A stretch of DNA of 10,283 nucleotides from SIG622 sp045596605 (GTDB lineage: Bacteria > Bacillota > Clostridia > Oscillospirales > CAG-382), in assembly GCA_045596605.1 (NCBI GenBank), contig JAZOCR010000071.1, forward strand, positions 1 through 10,283, read 5' to 3'. Both the position numbers and the translations under genes were made by a program. Under the pieces are notes generated by a model that saw only the letters and a list, made by a program, of their open reading frames with translations, searched no databases and was not told the DNA's origin. This document shows positions 6,899-10,283 of the stretch, piece by piece (the stretch's first letter is position 1; the number at the start of each line of letters is the position of its first letter).

Positions 6899-6929
6899 TT
6901 ACACCTTTGCTCCTTATTTTTTCACGCTT

Positions 6930-8000
6930 TTAAAACTGGCTATTCTGAAGTTTTTCCGCTCTGTCAGTTGTAATAAGAGCATCAATAACATCGTCAAGAT
7001 TTCCGTTCATTATATTTTCAAGACTGTATAGAGTAAGTCCTATTCTGTGGTCAGTAAGACGTCCCTGCGGGAAGTTATAGGTTCTTATTCTCTCGCTTCT
7101 GTCACCGCTTCCGACCTGACTTCTTCTCTCACTTGCGATAGCCTTTTCCTGCTTTTCACGCTCTGCGTCAAGAAGCTTAGTTCTGAGCATCTTCATCGCT
7201 TTGTCACGGTTTTTAAACTGACTTCTCTCGTCCTGACACTCAACCACAAGCCCCGTGGGCTTATGGGTAATTCTTATTGCAGAGTCAGTTTTGTTTACGT
7301 GCTGTCCGCCTGCGCCACCGCTTCGGTAGGTATCAATTTCAAGGTCAGACGGATTTATCTCAACCTCCACCTCCTCCGCTTCGGGAAGCACCGCAACAGT
7401 TACCGCCGAGGTGTGAATTCTTCCCTGGGTCTCGGTTTCCGGAACTCTCTGAACTCTGTGAACTCCGCTTTCAAACTTAAATCTTGAATAGGCACCGTCA
7501 CCCTCTACCATAAAGGACACTTCCTTACAGCCACCGAGCTCAGTTTCATTTATATTCATAAGCTCGCACTTAAAGCCCTTTGCCTCCGCATACATAGTAT
7601 ACATTCTGTGGAGACTGTGAGCAAACAGTGCCGCTTCTTCGCCACCCGTACCTGCACGGATTTCGATAATAACGTTTTTGTCGTCATTTTCATCTCTTGG
7701 CAAAAGCAGAATTTTAAGCTCCTCCGTTATCCTCTCAAGTGCCGCTTTGCTCTCGTAAAGCTCCTCTTCTGCAAGGTCACGGAGCTCCTTGTCACTTTCC
7801 TCACGGATTATCTCCTGGGCACCCTCTATATCCTTTTCTGCCTTTGTATATTCTCTGTATTTTTCAATAATAGGCGTGAGAGTTTTATGTTCTTTCATAA
7901 GATTTTTAAAAAGCTCCGCATTTCCTATAATTTCAGGCTGCATCAGCTTTTCGCCTATTTCCTCATATTTTTTTTCCGCTTCACGCAGTGCTTCAAACAT
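6930..8000 (-). CDS. prfA: Peptide chain release factor 1
   Basis: This 356-residue class I release factor reads UAA and UAG and triggers peptide release. The codon-recognition tripeptide is PET (187-189, in RVPETETQG), the P.T form that marks RF1 rather than RF2. The catalytic GGQ is at 231-233 in RSGGAGGQHVNKT. The N-terminal helical domain (1-100) and the RAGTGGEEAALFA segment (115-127) match the family, and length is normal. The GGQ glutamine is usually methylated by PrmC, whose gene is commonly next to prfA but is not in this window. The ATG at 7998-8000 has only a weak or distant ribosome binding site (AAAGG about 15 bases upstream), so it may depend on translation of the DUF951 gene that ends 25 bases before it. 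Confidence 0.97.
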   Translation of the reverse strand: MFEALREAEKKYEEIGEKLMQPEIIGNAELFKNLMKEHKTLTPIIEKYREYTKAEKDIEGAQEIIREESDKELRDLAEEELYESKAALERITEELKILLLPRDENDDKNVIIEIRAGTGGEEAALFAHSLHRMYTMYAEAKGFKCELMNINETELGGCKEVSFMVEGDGAYSRFKFESGVHRVQRVPETETQGRIHTSAVTVAVLPEAEEVEVEINPSDLEIDTYRSGGAGGQHVNKTDSAIRITHKPTGLVVECQDERSQFKNRDKAMKMLRTKLLDAEREKQEKAIASERRSQVGSGDRSERIRTYNFPQGRLTDHRIGLTLYSLENIMNGNLDDVIDALITTDRAEKLQNSQF

Positions 8001-8025
8001 ACTACTTTTCTGTACCTTTCAAAAA

Positions 8026-8229
8026 TTATTCTTTATCTGCACTTTCTATTGTTCTGATATTTTTTTCAAGCTTCACTCTCGGCACGGTCACCTCACGACC
8101 GCAAACAGTGCACCGTATTTTTATATCACTGCCAAGAGTGAGAACAAGGAAACGAAGAGATTTTTTTCCACAGGCGTGGTTTTTTTTCATAACTAAAACG
8201 TCACCGACATTGAATTTTTTTATTTCCAA
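8026..8229 (-). CDS. DUF951 family zinc-ribbon-like small protein
   Basis: A 67-residue protein matching the DUF951 pattern: an N-terminal FNVGDVLVMKK strand, HACG (18-21), then SDIKIRCTVCG (34-44) and VPRVKLEKNI near the end. His18, Cys20, Cys40 and Cys43 could bind one zinc ion in a small OB- or ribbon-like fold. The biochemical role of the family is unknown to me; it is widespread in Firmicutes. The start codon is TTG at 8227-8229, supported by a near-perfect AAAGGAGGAG seven bases upstream, with no competing ATG. It is the first gene after the promoter at 8288-8316, and prfA follows after 25 bases. The context suggests a housekeeping link to translation, but that is inference. Confidence 0.88.
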   Translation of the reverse strand: MEIKKFNVGDVLVMKKNHACGKKSLRFLVLTLGSDIKIRCTVCGREVTVPRVKLEKNIRTIESADKE

Positions 8230-8287
8230 AATCTCTCCTCCTTTAAAGGCTGGGCATAAATCCCTATGCTAATTATACTTAATAAGT

Positions 8288-8316
8288 AGTATACCACAAA
8301 AATTTGGATTTGTAAA
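8288..8316 (-). promoter_or_regulatory. Promoter of the DUF951-prfA-sua5-coaE-slt-M18-tepA run
   Basis: On the minus strand TTTACA (8311-8316) and TATACT (8288-8293) are spaced by 17 bases, with transcription expected from about 8281. A second possible -10, TATAAT (8273-8278), lies 9 bases further on with a weak TTGTGG -35, so tandem starts are possible. The leader of about 50 bases contains a small GCATA/TATGC hairpin (8254-8269) before the strong ribosome binding site. Confidence 0.8.
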
Positions 8317-8359
8317 CAGTATTTTCAAGTTTTACCCCCGGAATATAAAAATATTTTTA

Positions 8360-8389
8360 TTCATACAGGAGAGGTAAATTTCATATACT
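8360..8389 (+). promoter_or_regulatory. Possible promoter of the S1-domain gene
   Basis: TTCATA (8360-8365) and TATACT (8384-8389) are separated by 18 bases, giving 4/6 and 5/6 matches to consensus. This is the best candidate I see upstream of the plus-strand gene, but the -35 is weak. A 16-bp AT palindrome ends at its -35 box, at 8345-8360. Confidence 0.4.
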
Positions 8390-8410
8390 TTACAGAACTT
8401 AAAAATTCAA

Positions 8411-8424
8411 TCGGAAATTTCCGA
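8411..8424. promoter_or_regulatory. Perfect 14-bp palindrome before the S1-domain gene
   Basis: TCGGAAATTTCCGA is an exact inverted repeat lying between the putative promoter and the ribosome binding site, about 20 bases before the ATG. It could be a repressor operator in DNA or, as TCGGA-AATT-TCCGA, a small hairpin in the leader RNA that controls translation. I do not recognise it as a known operator. Confidence 0.45.
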
Positions 8425-8443
8425 GAAAGGAACGGATATAATT

Positions 8444-9373
8444 ATGCAAGACACTTACAAACCCGAGGGCTTTCTACTTACAAGCGAAGAAAACAAAGAG
8501 CTCACAGCAAGCCTTCAGGGGCTCGAATACGCTTATGCAAACGGAATAATTCTTGAAGGACTTGTAACAAAATGCGACAACGAAAGAAATCTTACGGTAG
8601 AGCTTGGAAAATACACGGGGATAATTCCACGCAGCGAAACGCTTATGACAAGCACAGACGAGCCTATACGGGATATTGCGGTAATAACAAGAGTGGGAAA
8701 ATCGGTATGCGTAAAAATTACGGATATTCAAAAAAGCCCCTACGGCAATGTAACTATCAGGCTCTCAAGAAGGCTTGCGCAGGAAGAATGTTATGAAAAT
8801 TACGTATCACAGCTGCTTGCCGGAGATATAATAGACGCAAAAGTCACTCATCTTGAGCCCTTTGGTGCTTTCTGCGACATAGGCTGCGGAATTATTTCTC
8901 TTTTATCGGTTGACTGTATTTCCGTATCACGAATAATGCACCCCAAGGACAGACTTTATCCCGGTCAGTATATTCGTGCAGTGGTAAAAGGTGCGGCTGA
9001 TGAATACGGAAGAATAACTCTCACCCACAAGGAGCTACTTGGCACCTGGGAGGAAAATGCGGCACGCTTCTCCCCCGGTGAAACTGCGGCGGGGATAGTT
9101 CGCAGTATAGAACCTTACGGAATATTCGTAGAGCTGGCGCCAAATCTTGCAGGCCTTGCCGAATGGCGTGACGAGGTGCACGAGGGTCAGAGTGCAGCAG
9201 TATACATAAAGAGCATAATCCCCGAAAAAATGAAAATAAAGCTTGTTATAGTTGACACGCAAAATACCGCCGGAACACCTAAAGCTCCGGAATATTTTAT
9301 AGACGGCGACAGAATTGATTACTGGAAATATTCCCCTGACGGCTGCAAAAAGGTTATTGAAACAATATTTTAA
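8444..9373 (+). CDS. S1-domain RNA-binding protein (three S1 repeats)
   Basis: A 309-residue protein made of three S1/OB-fold RNA-binding repeats. Repeat 1 is at about 34-109 (ILEGLVTKCD to VTIRLSRR). Repeat 2, about 126-196, is the most typical (GDIIDAKVTHLEPFGAFCDI, ending RITLTHKEL). Repeat 3, about 211-270, is shorter (GIVRSIEPYGIFVELAPNLAGL). The last 30 residues (FIDGDRIDYWKYSPDGC) are outside these repeats and unassigned. It is shorter than ribosomal protein S1 of E. coli (six repeats) and lacks the fused IspH or CMK domains seen in some S1 proteins. It probably acts as an S1-like mRNA- or ribosome-binding factor in the cytosol. The ribosome binding site is GAAAGGAACGG. It is transcribed away from the DUF951-prfA operon, with a small membrane protein gene 67 bases downstream. 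Confidence 0.85.
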   Translation: MQDTYKPEGFLLTSEENKELTASLQGLEYAYANGIILEGLVTKCDNERNLTVELGKYTGIIPRSETLMTSTDEPIRDIAVITRVGKSVCVKITDIQKSPYGNVTIRLSRRLAQEECYENYVSQLLAGDIIDAKVTHLEPFGAFCDIGCGIISLLSVDCISVSRIMHPKDRLYPGQYIRAVVKGAADEYGRITLTHKELLGTWEENAARFSPGETAAGIVRSIEPYGIFVELAPNLAGLAEWRDEVHEGQSAAVYIKSIIPEKMKIKLVIVDTQNTAGTPKAPEYFIDGDRIDYWKYSPDGCKKVIETIF

Positions 9374-9440
9374 TTTTGTGGAATAAAAATTAAAATACGG
9401 AGCATACTGTAAATAAATACAAAGGAAAGAGGAAAAAAGA

Positions 9441-9626
9441 ATGAAATCATACGATATGAACTCTGATACTTTAGGACTACTTGCAAGCGTCGCCGCAGGT
9501 GCAGTAATCGGCGGCATTATAAGCTGCGGCGCAAAGGCGATGTCAAAGCCAAAGAAACCCTGTCTTAAAAGAAACGTAAAAAAGGCACTAAAGAACGTGG
9601 AGCATTATGTTGATAATTTGATGTAA
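9441..9626 (+). CDS. Small membrane-associated protein, function unknown
   Basis: A 61-residue protein with one glycine/alanine-rich hydrophobic segment (about 11-33, LGLLASVAAGAVIGGIISCG). A strongly basic stretch follows (SKPKKPCLKRNVKKALKNV) and a short amphipathic end. The layout is that of a single-pass small protein with a cytosolic basic tail, somewhat like short YtxH-type or similar Clostridia proteins, but I cannot name a family. AAAGAGG stands 7-8 bases before the ATG, which supports real translation. No separate promoter is evident in the 67 bases after the S1-domain gene, so the two are probably co-transcribed. The small internal TATTG/CAATA hairpin at the end of the first gene lacks a convincing terminator form. 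Confidence 0.7.
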   Translation: MKSYDMNSDTLGLLASVAAGAVIGGIISCGAKAMSKPKKPCLKRNVKKALKNVEHYVDNLM

Positions 9627-9684
9627 AGAAAAAAGGACACGAAAAGGGGTGCTTTCCATAAAGCAGGCTTTACCTACCGCAACC

Positions 9685-9765
9685 TTGTAGGGCGGTGGCT
9701 TGCTGCCGCCGAAAACAAACGATATATGCAAAGAAAACGGCGGGAGATAAACCCCCGCCCTACAA
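9685..9765. repeat. Small inverted-repeat element (81 bp)
   Basis: TTGTAGGGCGG (9685-9695) and its exact complement CCGCCCTACAA (9755-9765) bound the element. Each arm can also fold on itself: GGCGG/CCGCC at 9691-9710 and GGCGGG/CCCGCC near 9739-9760. This matches the plan of short palindromic repeats (TTGTAGGG...CCCTACAA) that I recall from gut Clostridia genomes. It carries no coding capacity. No clear target duplication is visible. Confidence 0.7.
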
Positions 9766-9766
9766 C

Positions 9767-9801
9767 AAAAGGAGTACGGACAATTTGTTCGTACTCCTTT
9801 T
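9767..9801 (+). terminator. Strong intrinsic terminator, likely bidirectional
   Basis: AAAAGGAGTACG (9767-9778) pairs with CGTACTCCTTTT (9790-9801). The stem extends inward by a G-U pair and A-T/C-G pairs to a tiny loop. A run of T follows the stem on the plus strand and, through the A run at the other side, also on the minus strand. It would end the S1-domain/small protein transcript. Confidence 0.85.
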
Positions 9802-9865
9802 CACACGCCTTGCTCGTTTAGGTTAGTGTGTTACACCTTATAGGTGTACTGTCGGGAGGGAATGA

Positions 9866-9988
9866 GCCTCCCTTGTGTAAAGGGAGGTGGCTCGCGTAGC
9901 GAGACGGAGGGATTGTGAAGAGTTAGATCTTATTACAAAACAATCCCTCAGTCCCCTTCGGTGAAAGCTCCCTTTACACAAGGGAGCC
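9866..9988. mobile_element. MITE-like palindromic repeat (about 123 bp)
   Basis: The left arm (9866-9887) and right arm (9967-9988) are near-perfect inverted copies around CTCCCTTGTGTAAAGGGAG. Further in, GAGGGATTGT (9907-9916) pairs with ACAATCCCTC (9940-9949). Each arm is also a hairpin by itself, and CTCGC/GCGAG (9891-9903) adds another. The plan matches a non-autonomous miniature inverted-repeat element. I recall similar CTCCCTT...AAGGGAG repeats scattered in gut Clostridia genomes, a memory rather than a search result. No transposase is encoded and no clear target-site duplication is seen. Confidence 0.7.
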
Positions 9989-10050
9989 TTTAGTTTGTGC
10001 GTCCCCAAAGTCCGTCTACTTTTCCTGACAAGCACTGCTTTTGTGGGCAC

Positions 10051-10078
10051 AAAAGCGAAGCCCCGCGCGAGGCGGGGC
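10051..10078 (-). terminator. Terminator after the right-end minus-strand gene
   Basis: On the minus strand GCCCCGC (10072-10078) and GCGGGGC (10060-10066) form a 7-bp GC stem with a CUCGC loop, then UUCGCUUUU. It starts about 12 bases after the stop codon of the gene at the right edge. A second hairpin (10037-10056) follows it. Confidence 0.75.
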
Positions 10079-10090
10079 AAGAAATGTTAT

Positions 10091-10283
10091 TTATCTGTAC
10101 TTATCTAAAACAGATCTGTACTCGGAGTTTTTGAGAAGCTCGGCACGTCTGCCACCCTTGGCATTGGCACGATAATCAAGATTATATTTGAAAAAGTTTT
10201 CGCTTATCGCTTCTCCATAACGGTCAAAGGCGTGATTCAGTGCCTGATTTTTCGCTCTCATATCTTCAAGCTTTTTTGTCACA
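10091..10283 (-). CDS. C-terminal part of an unrecognised protein (partial)
   Basis: The last 63 codons of a minus-strand gene that enters from beyond the right edge. The visible part is basic and probably helical, with KLEDMRAKNQALNHAFDRYGE followed by FFKYNLDYRANAKGGRRAEL and ending SVLDKYR. A GTG at the very edge (10280-10282) could be read as a start, but nothing upstream is visible to support one, so I treat the gene as cut by the window. I do not recognise the family. The GC-rich terminator that follows supports this as a real gene end. Confidence 0.6.
   Translation of the reverse strand, partial: VTKKLEDMRAKNQALNHAFDRYGEAISENFFKYNLDYRANAKGGRRAELLKNSEYRSVLDKYR

Larger units (their letters stand above)
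9627..10090. other. Gene-free, repeat-rich intergenic region
   Basis: No credible gene is present in these 464 bases. In order they hold a TGCTTT/AAAGCA hairpin (9650-9665), an 81-bp inverted-repeat element, a strong bidirectional terminator, an ACACCT/AGGTGT hairpin (9833-9847), a larger MITE-like palindrome, a GCTTTTGTG/CACAAAAGC hairpin (10037-10056) and a GC-rich terminator. An 80-codon minus-strand open frame across 9838-10080 is a translation of the repeats. Confidence 0.85.

Noticed and set aside
8391..8443. A possible leader peptide after AGGAGAGGT at 8366-8374
   Set aside because: The frame after this good Shine-Dalgarno-like sequence has no ATG, GTG or TTG at the right distance, so translation cannot be supported.
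9035..9517. A 160-codon minus-strand frame across the S1 gene end and the small protein start
   Set aside because: It runs opposite two plus-strand genes with ribosome binding sites and shows no domain features.
9838..10080. An 80-codon minus-strand open frame starting MPRLARGFAF
   Set aside because: It is read straight through the MITE-like repeat and the GC-rich terminator, has no ribosome binding site, and its residues merely translate the palindrome arms.
9627..10090. CRISPR array or tRNA in the repeat-rich region
   Set aside because: The repeats are inverted and of two unrelated types, with no regular direct repeats and spacers, and no cloverleaf fold could be drawn.

Overview
The window looks like a chromosomal segment of a low-to-medium G+C Gram-positive bacterium of class Clostridia, probably a gut-type Oscillospiraceae/Ruminococcaceae or relative. 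Support comes from strong AGGAGG-type ribosome binding sites, a Firmicutes-style L10 leader, TepA and DUF951 family genes, and short palindromic repeats of a kind I recall from gut Clostridia genomes. The lineage is an inference from gene content; no rRNA is present to fix it.

Left end (1-870, minus strand): the 3' part of an Rhs (YD-repeat) polymorphic-toxin gene. It holds the end of the conserved core and a variable C-terminal tip that runs off the window. It has no start codon near its 5' end, yet a perfect consensus sigma-A promoter sits exactly at that end. Next come rplL (L7/L12) and rplJ (L10) with their own promoter and a long L10-type attenuator leader (about 874-2241). rpoB, which commonly follows rplL, is not there; Rhs sequence is.

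Middle (2219-8316, minus strand): a compact run of seven co-directional genes behind one good promoter (TTTACA-17-TATACT). Order in transcription: a DUF951 zinc-ribbon-like protein, prfA (release factor 1), sua5/tsaC-type threonylcarbamoyl-AMP synthase, coaE, a membrane-anchored lytic transglycosylase, an M18 aminopeptidase and a TepA/ClpP-like serine peptidase. Gaps are 3 to 93 bp and no convincing terminator lies inside. The run mixes translation (DUF951 location, RF1, tRNA t6A), CoA synthesis, wall turnover and proteolysis. The rplJ promoter overlaps the 3' end of tepA, so operon read-through would pass into the L10 attenuator.

Right part (8317-10283): a divergent control region with palindromes, then a plus-strand pair: a three-S1-domain RNA-binding protein and a 61-residue membrane-associated small protein. 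After them comes about 460 bp without a credible gene. This holds a small inverted-repeat element, a strong bidirectional terminator, a larger MITE-like palindrome and a minus-strand terminator. The last gene is the C-terminal end of an unrecognised minus-strand protein.

No complete new multi-gene system is evident. The most noteworthy items are the Rhs tip with a promoter at its broken end, the tandem palindromic elements, the glycine in the CoaE P-loop, the absence of prmC between prfA and sua5, and the unexplained palindromes before the S1-domain gene.
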